A DNA stretch of 64,000 bases. It comes from Gp6-AA45 sp035652075. GTDB lineage: Bacteria; Acidobacteriota; Vicinamibacteria; Vicinamibacterales; CAVVIG01. The DNA lies in the NCBI GenBank assembly GCA_035652075.1, contig DASREL010000107.1:1-64000 (forward strand), written 5' to 3'. Position 1 is the first letter of the stretch. Every line of letters starts with the position of its first letter. Below the pieces are notes generated by a model that was not told the DNA's origin, made no database searches, and worked only from the letters and a program-made list of their open reading frames with translations. The position numbers and the translations under genes were made by a program. This document shows, in pieces, positions 33,896 to 41,806 of the stretch.

Positions 33896-35143
33896 ATGGC
33901 GAATCCTCGGCGAGTGGTGGTCACCGGCATCGGCCTGGTGTCGCCGCTCGGCATCGGTACGGAATCGAACTGGGCGGCGCTCACGGCGGGCACGAGCGGC
34001 ATCGGCCCCATCACGCATTTCGATGCGTCGCAGCACGCCGCGCGCATCGCGGGTGAGGTGCGCGGATTCGATCCGCTGCGGTTCCTGGACAAGAAAGATG
34101 TCAAGAAGATGGACATCTTCATCCAGTACGCGATTGCGGCGTCGCAGTTCGCGATGGACGATGCGCGGCTGACGATCACGCCCGACCTGGCGCCGAACGC
34201 AGGCGTGTTCATCGCGTCGGGCATCGGCGGGTTCACGACGATCGAGCGCGAGCACATCGCGATGCTGCAGGGCGGTCCGCGCAAGATCTCGCCGTTCTTC
34301 ATCCCGGCGTCGATCATCAACCTCGCGGCGGGCCAGGTGTCGATCCGGTTCGGCGCGAAAGGGCCGAACTCGGCGACGTGCACCGCCTGCTCGGCCTCAG
34401 CGCACGCGATCGGGGACGCGTACGAGATCATCCGCCGCGGGGATGCGGACGTGATGATCGCCGGCGGATCCGAGGCGGCGATCACGCCGATGGGCGTCGG
34501 CGGCTTTGCCGCGTTGCGCGCGCTCTCGACGCGCAACGACGAGCCGACGCGCGCGAGCCGTCCGTTCGACAAGGATCGCGACGGCTTCGTGGTCGGCGAA
34601 GGATCCGGCGTGCTGATTCTCGAGGAGCACGAGCGCGCGGTGGCGCGCGGCGCGCGCGTCTACGCCGAACTCGTCGGCTACGGGATGACGGCCGACGCGT
34701 ATCACATCACGGCCCCGTCGGAAGACGGCGATGGGCCGCTGCGCGTCATGCAGCGCGCCATGAAGAGCGCCGGCATCGAGCCGTCGCAGATCGATTACAT
34801 CAACGCGCACGGCACGTCGACGCCGCATGGCGACAAGGTCGAGACGATTGCGATCAAGCGCGCCTTCGGCGACAGCGCGAAGACGGTCGCGGTTTCGTCG
34901 ACCAAGTCGATGACAGGGCATCTGCTGGGAGCGGCAGGCGGCCTCGAAGCCGGCATCACGGCGCTCGCGGTACATCACCAACTGGCGCCGCCCACGATTA
35001 ACCTCGACCATCCCGACGAGGAGTGCGATCTCGACTACGTGCCGAACACCGTCCGGCCGCTCGAGATCGAGTACGCGCTCTCGAATTCGTTCGGGTTCGG
35101 CGGTACCAACGGCGCCCTCTTGTTCAAGAGATACCACGCGTGA
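33896..35143 (+). CDS. fabF: 3-oxoacyl-ACP synthase II FabF
   Basis: A 415-residue condensing enzyme. The Cys-His-His triad lies in TCTACSASAHAI, NAHGTSTPHGD and KSMTGHLLGAAGG. Its TGA overlaps the GTG of etfB. No fabH lies in this cluster, so the initiating synthase must be elsewhere. Confidence 0.95.
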   Translation: MANPRRVVVTGIGLVSPLGIGTESNWAALTAGTSGIGPITHFDASQHAARIAGEVRGFDPLRFLDKKDVKKMDIFIQYAIAASQFAMDDARLTITPDLAPNAGVFIASGIGGFTTIEREHIAMLQGGPRKISPFFIPASIINLAAGQVSIRFGAKGPNSATCTACSASAHAIGDAYEIIRRGDADVMIAGGSEAAITPMGVGGFAALRALSTRNDEPTRASRPFDKDRDGFVVGEGSGVLILEEHERAVARGARVYAELVGYGMTADAYHITAPSEDGDGPLRVMQRAMKSAGIEPSQIDYINAHGTSTPHGDKVETIAIKRAFGDSAKTVAVSSTKSMTGHLLGAAGGLEAGITALAVHHQLAPPTINLDHPDEECDLDYVPNTVRPLEIEYALSNSFGFGGTNGALLFKRYHA

Positions 35144-35904
35144 AAATTGCCGTCTGCATCAAACAGGTTCCGACGCGCGAATGGCAGCCGCGTCTGGACG
35201 ACTCGAAGACCTGGATCCGCGAAGGCGATGCCAGCTTCGAGATGAACGAACCGGATGCGTACGCGCTCGAAGAAGCGCTGCGCCTCAAGGAAAAGAACGG
35301 CGGCGAAGTCGTCGTCTGCTCGGGTGGACCTGCGCGGGTCGCGCAGGTGATTCGCGAAGCGTTGGCGCGCGGCGCAGACCGTGCCATTCATGTCGAGGAC
35401 GATTCGCTGGCGGCCGCTGACGCGTTCGTGACGTCAGGCGCGCTCGCGGCCGCGATGGCCGACGAGAAGTTCGATCTCGTCCTGACCGGATTGCAGTCCG
35501 ACGATCAGGGCTTCGCGCAGGTCGGCGTGATCCTCGCGGAGAAGCTCGGCCTGCCGCACGCGACGATCATCATGGAAGTGAACGTCGATGGCTCGAACCT
35601 GAAGGTCAAGCGCGAGCTCGAAGGCGGCTGGTTCCAGATGGTGACGATGCCGCTGCCGGCGGTGCTGACGATCCAGAGCGGCATCAATCAGCTGCGGTAC
35701 GCGACGCTCAAGGGCATCATGGCGGCGAAGAAGAAAGAGATCAAGAAAGCCGCAATGCCGTCAGGCCTGACCGCGCACCAGAAGATCGTGAACCTCTACG
35801 TGCCCGAAAAAGGGAAGAAGACGCAGATCATCGGCGGATCGCCGGCCGAAGCGGCGAAAGAGCTCGTGCGCAAGCTGCGCGAGGAAGCGAGGGTCATCCA
35901 GTGA
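35140..35904 (+). CDS. etfB: electron transfer flavoprotein beta subunit
   Basis: A 254-residue EtfB that binds AMP or, in bifurcating types, a second FAD. It shows VCIKQVPTREWQPRLD, the EtfB signature VKRELEGGWFQMVTMPLPAVLTIQ and GLQSDDQGFAQVG. It starts at the GTG overlapping the fabF stop. Together with etfA and the Fe-S reductase it forms an electron input into the quinone pool from acyl-CoA oxidation. Confidence 0.94.
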   Translation: MKIAVCIKQVPTREWQPRLDDSKTWIREGDASFEMNEPDAYALEEALRLKEKNGGEVVVCSGGPARVAQVIREALARGADRAIHVEDDSLAAADAFVTSGALAAAMADEKFDLVLTGLQSDDQGFAQVGVILAEKLGLPHATIIMEVNVDGSNLKVKRELEGGWFQMVTMPLPAVLTIQSGINQLRYATLKGIMAAKKKEIKKAAMPSGLTAHQKIVNLYVPEKGKKTQIIGGSPAEAAKELVRKLREEARVIQ

Positions 35905-36857
35905 TTCTCGTCATCGCCGAACAGCGCGACGGGAAGCTGAATCGCGCGACGTGGGAAGCGATCGTCGGCGCGCAGCAGATCGGCGCGGCGAATATCACGG
36001 TGCTCGTTCTCGGCACAAACACCACTGGTCCGGCGAATGAGCTGGCGGCGGCGAGCGTGAAAGAGGTCGTCACGATCGAGCACGCTGCGCTCGAGCCGTA
36101 CACACCGGACGGCTTCACGATGGCGTTGCAGGATGCGATCGCGCAGCTGAATCCGACGTACGTGCTGCTGCCACACACGTATCAGACGCGCGACTTCGCG
36201 CCGAAACTGGCGGCGCGGCTGGATCGCGCGATCATCACGGACGTGACCGCGGTCAAGAAGGGCAGCGACACTGCATTCGTCCGTCCGATGTTCCAGGGCA
36301 AGCTGACCGCCGACGTCGTCCCACAGGGGAGCGCGCCGCATTTCGTCACGTTCCAGATTGGCGCGTACCGCGTCGATCAGGTTGCAAAGGGATCCGCCGC
36401 CGCGCCTACGCGCGCGCTCAGCGTCACCATCGACGCGTCGAAGATCCGCCAGAAGCCGGAAGCGCCGTTTCAGCAGGCGAAGGCCGCCGTCGATCTGTCG
36501 CAGGCCGAACGCATCGTGTCGGTCGGCCGCGGGATCAAAGAGCAGGCGAACATCAAGATCGCCGAGGATCTCGCCAGGGCGCTGGGAGCGGAGATCGCCG
36601 CCTCGCGTCCGATTTGCGACTCGGGCTGGCTGCCGATGGAACGTCAAGTCGGCAGTTCGGGACAGACGGTCGCCCCCAAGCTGTATCTCGCGCTTGGCAT
36701 TTCGGGCGCGATTCAGCATCTCGTCGGGATGAAGGGGTCGAACACGGTCGTTGCGATCAACAAGGATCCCGACGCTCCGATATTCGAGATCGCCGACTAT
36801 GGCATCGTCGGGGACCTGTTCGAGATAGTCCCCGCGATGATCGAGGCTTTGAAGTGA
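35901..36857 (+). CDS. etfA: electron transfer flavoprotein alpha subunit
   Basis: A 318-residue EtfA. The C-terminal FAD-binding block is intact: VSVGRGIKEQANIKIAEDLA, PICDSGWLPMERQVG and ALGISGAIQHLVGMKGSNTV, ending VVAINKDPDAPIFEIADYGI. It starts with a GTG overlapping the etfB stop and is followed by repeat element E. Confidence 0.95.
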   Translation: MILVIAEQRDGKLNRATWEAIVGAQQIGAANITVLVLGTNTTGPANELAAASVKEVVTIEHAALEPYTPDGFTMALQDAIAQLNPTYVLLPHTYQTRDFAPKLAARLDRAIITDVTAVKKGSDTAFVRPMFQGKLTADVVPQGSAPHFVTFQIGAYRVDQVAKGSAAAPTRALSVTIDASKIRQKPEAPFQQAKAAVDLSQAERIVSVGRGIKEQANIKIAEDLARALGAEIAASRPICDSGWLPMERQVGSSGQTVAPKLYLALGISGAIQHLVGMKGSNTVVAINKDPDAPIFEIADYGIVGDLFEIVPAMIEALK

Positions 36858-36863
36858 ACGATG

Positions 36864-36957
36864 TATTGAGGATTGCGGATTGAGGATTGCGGATTGATTG
36901 TTGATTTACCCCGCCAATCGTCAATAAATCCGCAATCCGCATTCCTCAATCCGCAAT
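36864..36957. repeat. inverted array of GGATTGC units (element E)
   Basis: Left arm of GGATTGCGGATTGAGGATTG-type units, then GATTGATTGTTGATTTACC, and a complementary right arm ending CAATCCGCAATG. The ATG of the next gene lies at its end. It is a close relative of element G at 50237-50325, sharing even the asymmetric centre (GATTGATTGT and AATAAATCCGC). Confidence 0.92.
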
Positions 36958-38788
36958 GACAGCGACCATCGTTTTCTGGCTTCTCTTCATCGCTTTCATC
37001 GGCGCCTTTGCGGCGCAAGTGGCCACCCGTGTCCGCCTGATCGCCGCCGCGCCGAATACCTTCAACGTCAATGACGCCGGCTTCCGCATCGGCCGGTGGC
37101 TGACCGACGTCCTCTTCCAGCGAAAAACGATCGTCGAACGCCCCGTCGCCGGCTTCATGCACGCGCTGGTGTTCTGGGGCTTTCTCGCCTTTGCCGGCTA
37201 CACGTCGATCGAATTCCTTTACGGCCTCGGGATCGTCGACCTGACCGAGGCGCGCTGGTTCCACGCGTATCGTCTGTTCATCGCGCCGTTCGCGACGGGC
37301 GTCTTGATCGGCATCCTCTATTTGTTGATCCGCCGAGCGTTCGTCCGTCCGGTCGGGCTCGGCGATCACGTGTCGATCGAGTCGATCGTCATCGCACTGT
37401 TCATCGCGACGCTGATGGTCACGTACCTGCTCGCATTCAGGCTCGACGAGCACTCCGCCGCCGGCCGCGCGAACTGGTGGATCCACATGCTGGTGATCCT
37501 TGCCTTCATGGCGCTGATTCCCGCGTCGAAACATTTCCACCTCGTGCTGTCGCCGGTGACGGTGTTCCTGAAATCGCCCGAGCTCGGTAACCTGCCGAAT
37601 TTGGACTTCGAGAAAGAGCAGGTCGGCCTCGAGACGCTCAAGGATCTCGGCAGCAAGTCGGTCCTCGACGCGTTCACGTGCGTCGAGTGCGGCCGCTGTC
37701 AGGTCAACTGTCCGGCGTGGGGCGCAGGGAAAGAGTTGAACCCGAAGGCGATCATCCTGCAGACGCAGGATGCGCTGCTCGAAGGGAACCGCGAGCGAAA
37801 GCTCGGCGAGATCTATTCCGAAAAAGTCCTGTGGCAGTGCACGACCTGCGGTGCATGCGAAAACCAGTGTCCGGTCGGCATCGAGCATCTGCCGATCTTG
37901 ATCGGATCGCGCCGCGGTCTCGTGTCCAACGGCGACGCGCCCGAGTATCTCGGCGCGATGTACAACAACCTCGAACGTCGCAGCAATATCTGGGGGCTTG
38001 GCTACGATCAGCGGACGAAGTTCGTGACGTCCGCCGGCCTCGAGACGTTCGATCCAGCGAAGCACGATGTCCTCGTCTGGCTCGGCTGCGCCGGATCGTT
38101 CGATGCCGACTTTCAGAAGTCGTTGAAGTCGATGTTCTCGATTCTCATGCGGAAGGGCGTCAAGTTCGGCGTGTTGTCGAAGGAGCGCTGCACGGGCGAC
38201 CCCGCCAAGCGCACCGGCAACGAGTACATGTATCAGGAGCTCGCCAACGGCAACATCGAGGACTTCAAGGCCGCCGGCGTGAAGAAGATCGTCACCTCGT
38301 GCCCGCACTGCGTGAAGACGATCGGCGCCGACTACGCCAAGTTCGGCTACCAGGTCGAGATCGTCCACTCGTCGGTGTTCGTGAACGAGCTGCTCGCCGA
38401 CACGCGTAGCGCGAAGGCCTCAGCCGAGCGAGACGCCGTCACCTATCACGATCCCTGCTACCTCGGTCGCTACGCCGGCACGGTCGACGAGCCGCGCGAG
38501 CTGCTGACGCGGTTCGGCGCCGACATCAAGGAGCCCGAGCGCAATCGCGACAACCCATATTGCTGCGGCGCCGGCGGCGGACTGCTGTTCGCGGACAAAG
38601 AAGAAGAGCCAGGCAGCCGCATCAGCGATGTCCGTTTCAAACAGCTGCAGGCGACCGGCGCGAACACCGTCGTCACGGCGTGCCCGTTCTGCTCGATCAT
38701 GCTGAAGGGCGCGCAGGCGAGCGCCGGAGCGGACACGCAGTTCGTCGACTTGATGACGTTCGTCGATGGCAAGCTCAAGTCGCTCTAA
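36956..38788 (+). CDS. membrane Fe-S oxidoreductase, probable ETF:menaquinone oxidoreductase
   Basis: A 610-residue membrane protein with about five N-terminal helices (residues 1-200, NarI/DUF3483-like, with candidate haem-ligand histidines such as FMHALVFW and HMLVIL). A two-cluster ferredoxin segment follows (CVECGRCQVNCPAW, CTTCGACENQCPVG), then two CCG domains of the HdrD/GlpC type (CPHCVKTIGADY, YHDPCYLGRY, NPYCCGAGGG, ACPFCSIM). Proteins of this build beside etfBA transfer electrons from ETF to menaquinone (EMO, DUF224). The location right after etfBA, and the menaquinone genes 11 kb upstream, support the call. The ATG start is formed by the last bases of repeat element E. Confidence 0.87.
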   Translation: MTATIVFWLLFIAFIGAFAAQVATRVRLIAAAPNTFNVNDAGFRIGRWLTDVLFQRKTIVERPVAGFMHALVFWGFLAFAGYTSIEFLYGLGIVDLTEARWFHAYRLFIAPFATGVLIGILYLLIRRAFVRPVGLGDHVSIESIVIALFIATLMVTYLLAFRLDEHSAAGRANWWIHMLVILAFMALIPASKHFHLVLSPVTVFLKSPELGNLPNLDFEKEQVGLETLKDLGSKSVLDAFTCVECGRCQVNCPAWGAGKELNPKAIILQTQDALLEGNRERKLGEIYSEKVLWQCTTCGACENQCPVGIEHLPILIGSRRGLVSNGDAPEYLGAMYNNLERRSNIWGLGYDQRTKFVTSAGLETFDPAKHDVLVWLGCAGSFDADFQKSLKSMFSILMRKGVKFGVLSKERCTGDPAKRTGNEYMYQELANGNIEDFKAAGVKKIVTSCPHCVKTIGADYAKFGYQVEIVHSSVFVNELLADTRSAKASAERDAVTYHDPCYLGRYAGTVDEPRELLTRFGADIKEPERNRDNPYCCGAGGGLLFADKEEEPGSRISDVRFKQLQATGANTVVTACPFCSIMLKGAQASAGADTQFVDLMTFVDGKLKSL

Positions 38789-39458
38789 CGACTGGCGCAC
38801 GTCCGCTTCGAAACGATTTCAAGCCAAGCTGATCTCAATCCTCGGCTACCGCGCCATCAGCGCGCTCGCATCGACCTACCGCTGGAAGACCGAAGGGCTC
38901 GAGCACTACGACGCGATCGTCAAGAGCGGCCATCAGCCGGTCATGGCCTTCTGGCACGGCCGCATTCTTTCCGCCACCTACTACTTCCGCCGCCGCGGCA
39001 TCGTCGTCATCACGAGCGAAAACTTCGACGGCGAATGGATCGCGGGCATCATCGAGCGATTCGGATATGGGACCGCGCGCGGCTCGACGTCACGCGGCGC
39101 GCGCAAGGCGATGCTGCAACTCGTGCGCGACATGGCGGCGGGGAAGCCGGCGGGATTCACACTCGACGGTCCGCGCGGTCCCGCGCGTGTCGCGCAGCCG
39201 GGCGCCGTGTGGCTCGCGAAGATGACGGGCAATCCGGTCCTGCCGTTCCACCTCGAAGCCGATCGGGCATGGACGATGAACAGTTGGGATCGGACGCAGA
39301 TTCCGAAACCGTTCGCGACCGTGTCGATGGCGATGGGCGAGCCGTTCACCGTGGCAGCGGATGCCGACGACGCGGGCTTGGATGCGGCCAGACGCGACCT
39401 CGAGGCTCGGCTTTCGGCGCTCGAGACGCGCGCACAGTCGTTGCTCGTCAATCCATAA
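38766..39458 (+). CDS. lysophospholipid acyltransferase family protein (DUF374)
   Basis: A 230-residue LPLAT-fold protein. FWHGRILSATYYFRRRG carries the catalytic His-region of the DUF374 group, and TLDGPRGPARVAQPGAVWLA is its second signature. The family sits near late acyltransferases of lipid A and may add an acyl chain to a lipid A or phospholipid acceptor. It overlaps the Fe-S oxidoreductase gene by 23 bases. Confidence 0.85.
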   Translation: MASSSRSNDWRTSASKRFQAKLISILGYRAISALASTYRWKTEGLEHYDAIVKSGHQPVMAFWHGRILSATYYFRRRGIVVITSENFDGEWIAGIIERFGYGTARGSTSRGARKAMLQLVRDMAAGKPAGFTLDGPRGPARVAQPGAVWLAKMTGNPVLPFHLEADRAWTMNSWDRTQIPKPFATVSMAMGEPFTVAADADDAGLDAARRDLEARLSALETRAQSLLVNP

Positions 39459-39484
39459 CCGGCGCAACGCCGTAGTTCAGACCG

Positions 39485-40738
39485 GTGCGGCGTCCCACAC
39501 GGCCATGGCTGTTCGGCGTCATCAACGTGCCTTACGGAACGTGTTCCTCCGGGATCGTGACGACCGTGCTTCCGTTCCTCCTCCGGGCGCGCGGAGTATC
39601 GGTCGAGACGATCAGCTCGGTCGTCGCGGTCGCCGTAGTCCCGACGATCTGGTATTTCGTCTGGGCACCGCTGGTCGACGTCAAATGGCGACGGCGGACA
39701 TGGCTGGTCGCGTCCGCAATCGTCAGCGCGGCCTGCATGGTGGCCGCGCTGATGCTGCCGCTGCCGGGCGCGCTCCGGGCGATCACGGTGCTGGTCGTCG
39801 GAGGGATCGCGATCAATCAACTCGTGGGTGCGGCCGTCGGCGGGCTCGTCGCGGACACGGTGCCAAACCACTGGCGTGGCGCCGCGGCTGGCTGGACGCA
39901 AGCGGCAAACCTGGGAGGCGGCGTCGTCGCCGGTGGCTTGCTGGTGTGGCTGTCGGCTCGCTCTCCGACCGCGTTTGTTGCGATGGTGGCCGGACTTCTG
40001 ATCGTGCTGCCGTCGCTGCCGGTGTTGTCTGTCGACGAACCGCCCCCTGCCGGTCGTGGCGCGCGCGAGCATTTCGGGCTGATGCTCCGAGACTTGAGGA
40101 TTACGATCCGCAGCCCGCGCGTGTGGCTCGGATTCGCGTGGTTTCTCAGTCCGGTCGGCGCCGGCGCGTTGATGAATCTCTTCTCGGCGATCGCCGTCGA
40201 TTACCACGCGTCCTCGACGGCGGTCGCTCTCGGTATCGGCGTATTCAGCGGGTTGGTAACGGCGGTTGGCGCGCTGGTCGGTGGTTTCGCCTGCGATCGA
40301 TTCGATCGGTGGTTGGTCTACCCGGTGGCGGGATTGTTGTCGGCCGTGTGCGCCGGCGGCATGACGGTCGCGCCGCTCACGCCGACTGTGTACGTGGTCG
40401 GCGCCAGCGCCTATTCATTTGCGTCTGGATTCGGTTACGCGACGTTCAGCGCGCTCGCGTTCGACCTGCTCGGTGACGGTGGCGCGGCCGCCGGCACACG
40501 GTCGGCGCTGTTCGTGTCGGCCGCCAACGTACCGCTCGCATACATGACCTGGGTTGATGGCGTCGGCCACTCGCGATTCGGCGTGCGAGGGTTGCTTGCA
40601 TTCGACTCGATCAGCAATGTTTTGTCGTCACTGATGCTGATGGTATTTCTCGTCTGGTTGCGCCAATCGAAGGCGTCTATTTGTTCTGCCGATCGCGCAG
40701 TCGCCGCTTCCACTCGTTGTCGCGCCGCCAACGCTTGA
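39485..40738 (+). CDS. MFS transporter
   Basis: A 417-residue major-facilitator protein with about 12 hydrophobic segments, beginning at a GTG. The first half (VPYGTCSSGIVTTVLPFLLR, WYFVWAPLVDVKWRRR) resembles AmpG-type muropeptide permeases, but the substrate cannot be fixed. The last 62 bases overlap the convergent small membrane-protein gene, and the C-terminal tail after LVWLRQ is hydrophilic. Confidence 0.82.
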   Translation: MRRPTRPWLFGVINVPYGTCSSGIVTTVLPFLLRARGVSVETISSVVAVAVVPTIWYFVWAPLVDVKWRRRTWLVASAIVSAACMVAALMLPLPGALRAITVLVVGGIAINQLVGAAVGGLVADTVPNHWRGAAAGWTQAANLGGGVVAGGLLVWLSARSPTAFVAMVAGLLIVLPSLPVLSVDEPPPAGRGAREHFGLMLRDLRITIRSPRVWLGFAWFLSPVGAGALMNLFSAIAVDYHASSTAVALGIGVFSGLVTAVGALVGGFACDRFDRWLVYPVAGLLSAVCAGGMTVAPLTPTVYVVGASAYSFASGFGYATFSALAFDLLGDGGAAAGTRSALFVSAANVPLAYMTWVDGVGHSRFGVRGLLAFDSISNVLSSLMLMVFLVWLRQSKASICSADRAVAASTRCRAANA

Positions 40739-40805
40739 ACGCATCCCACGCGAAGACGCCCGCGATGAACAGGGCGACCACGGTCAGCGGCAACACGTAG
40801 TCCAC
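40677..40805 (-). CDS. 42-residue single-span membrane protein
   Basis: A short protein starting with GTG at 40805, sharing a base with the stop of the zinc-ribbon gene (TAGTG). One helix (YVLPLTVVALFIAGVFAW) is followed by a strongly basic tail (FKRWRRDNEWKRRLRDRQNK). The close coupling and textbook topology support a real gene; its function is unknown. It is convergent with, and overlaps, the end of the MFS gene. Confidence 0.6.
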   Translation of the reverse strand: MDYVLPLTVVALFIAGVFAWDAFKRWRRDNEWKRRLRDRQNK

Positions 40806-41093
40806 TACCGATCGTTCCTTTTCATGATGAGGTGATCGCAGTCCAGACAGCGGAAGTACTGGATGCGTGACTGGGCCGACGAGGCGCCAGCGCGGCGAAT
40901 GTTCTCGCCGCCGCATGCCGGGCAGGTCGTTGCCGTCTTCTGCGGCGAGTCGCTGCCGCCGACGATGCCCATATGTCCGCAGCTCTCGCAGCGGATGAGG
41001 GTACCGCCAGTGGCCGGGTCGATGCCGAGCGCTCGCGTCGACTGTCCCGCGCACTTCGCACAGGGAGGTAATGATGAGCTATCGATAGGACAT
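40805..41093 (-). CDS. double zinc-ribbon protein with an apparent +1 frameshift
   Basis: The coding frame from about 41081 to the TAG at 40805 encodes a compact protein with four CxxC pairs (CAKC, CESC, CPAC, CLDC) spaced as two zinc ribbons, ending LIMKRNDR. This frame has no ATG, GTG or TTG start. A good start (GAGG site then ATG at 41093) lies immediately upstream but in another frame: it reads Met-Ser-Tyr-Arg then TAG. Skipping one base at CGA-TAG joins it to SSSLPPCAKC. The cause may be a mutation, an assembly or sequencing error, or a programmed +1 shift. The function is unknown; DNA, RNA or protein binding would be usual. Confidence 0.6.
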
Positions 41094-41136
41094 ATACTAC
41101 CTCAAAACTCGTTATAGTCCTATATAGTCATATAAA
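41084..41136. other. AT-rich stretch with TAGGAC/GTCCTA inverted repeat
   Basis: About 50 bases with far more A and T than anything else in the window. TAGGACATATA (41087-41097) and TATAGTCCTA are inverted around a 20-base centre, and TATAGTCATATAAATT follows. It lies between the SDR stop and the zinc-ribbon start on the minus strand, so it may hold the promoter of the zinc-ribbon gene. Confidence 0.5.
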
Positions 41137-41787
41137 TTACCAACTAATGGGATGCCTGTTGCTGAAAAATTGCCCGGTCGGGCCGTTGGCTGGCTGCAGG
41201 GCGAGCCAGACAATCGTATCAGCGCCCTGCTCGACCGAGGTCGGGGCCCCCGGGCCACCCATCCGCGTTCGAACCCAGCCCGGATTCACGCTGTTGACGA
41301 GGACGCCCATGCCGCGAGTGGCAGCGGCGAGTTGCACGGTGAATGCGTTCAGCGACGCCTTCGAGATCGAATACGCCGGCGCATACGTGCCCATCGACGA
41401 GAGCTGGCCGGCGGCCGAGGACACGTTGACGACCGATCCCGTGCGCCGCTCGACCATGCCTGGGACGAACGCCTGCGCGACCGCAATGGCGCCAAACACA
41501 TTCGTTTCGAACGTCATGCGAAACTCGTCGATCGGGGTGGCGAGCAGGTCGCGGTCTTCGCCAATCAACACCGCCGCGTTGTTGACGAGGATGTCGACGC
41601 GACCGAACTCGGCGAGGACAGTCCGCTTGCACGCGGCAATGCTGTCCGCGTTCGTGACGTCGAGGACGACGTCCACGTGACCAGGGTCACGTCCGGTCTT
41701 GATCACCGTCACGCCGGCGGCGGCGAGTTGTCTGGCCACCTCGAGTCCGATGCCGCGATTGGCGCCGGTGACGAGCGCGATTTTCAC
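41137..41787 (-). CDS. short-chain dehydrogenase/reductase
   Basis: About 216 residues from the GTG at 41787, which gives the usual MKIALVTGANRGIG start; an ATG at 41817 would overlap the divergent gene. It has the NAD(P) motif TGANRGIG, NNAAV, the catalytic Ser in NVSSAAGQLSS and YSISKASLNAF with Tyr and Lys. The substrate is unknown. It is divergent from the HDAC-like gene with about 19 bases between starts. Confidence 0.88.
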   Translation of the reverse strand: MKIALVTGANRGIGLEVARQLAAAGVTVIKTGRDPGHVDVVLDVTNADSIAACKRTVLAEFGRVDILVNNAAVLIGEDRDLLATPIDEFRMTFETNVFGAIAVAQAFVPGMVERRTGSVVNVSSAAGQLSSMGTYAPAYSISKASLNAFTVQLAAATRGMGVLVNSVNPGWVRTRMGGPGAPTSVEQGADTIVWLALQPANGPTGQFFSNRHPISW

Positions 41788-41806
41788 GGTAGGATCACTC
41801 CCACGC

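Noticed and set aside
36864..36957. Simple rho-independent terminator for etfA
   Set aside because: The arms are about 40 bases, not GC-rich, lack a T run, and the next gene starts in the element; a sole terminator role is not convincing.
40863..41117. 84-codon plus-strand ORF
   Set aside because: It is antisense to the zinc-ribbon frame, which has four ordered CxxC pairs and is clearly the real coding strand.
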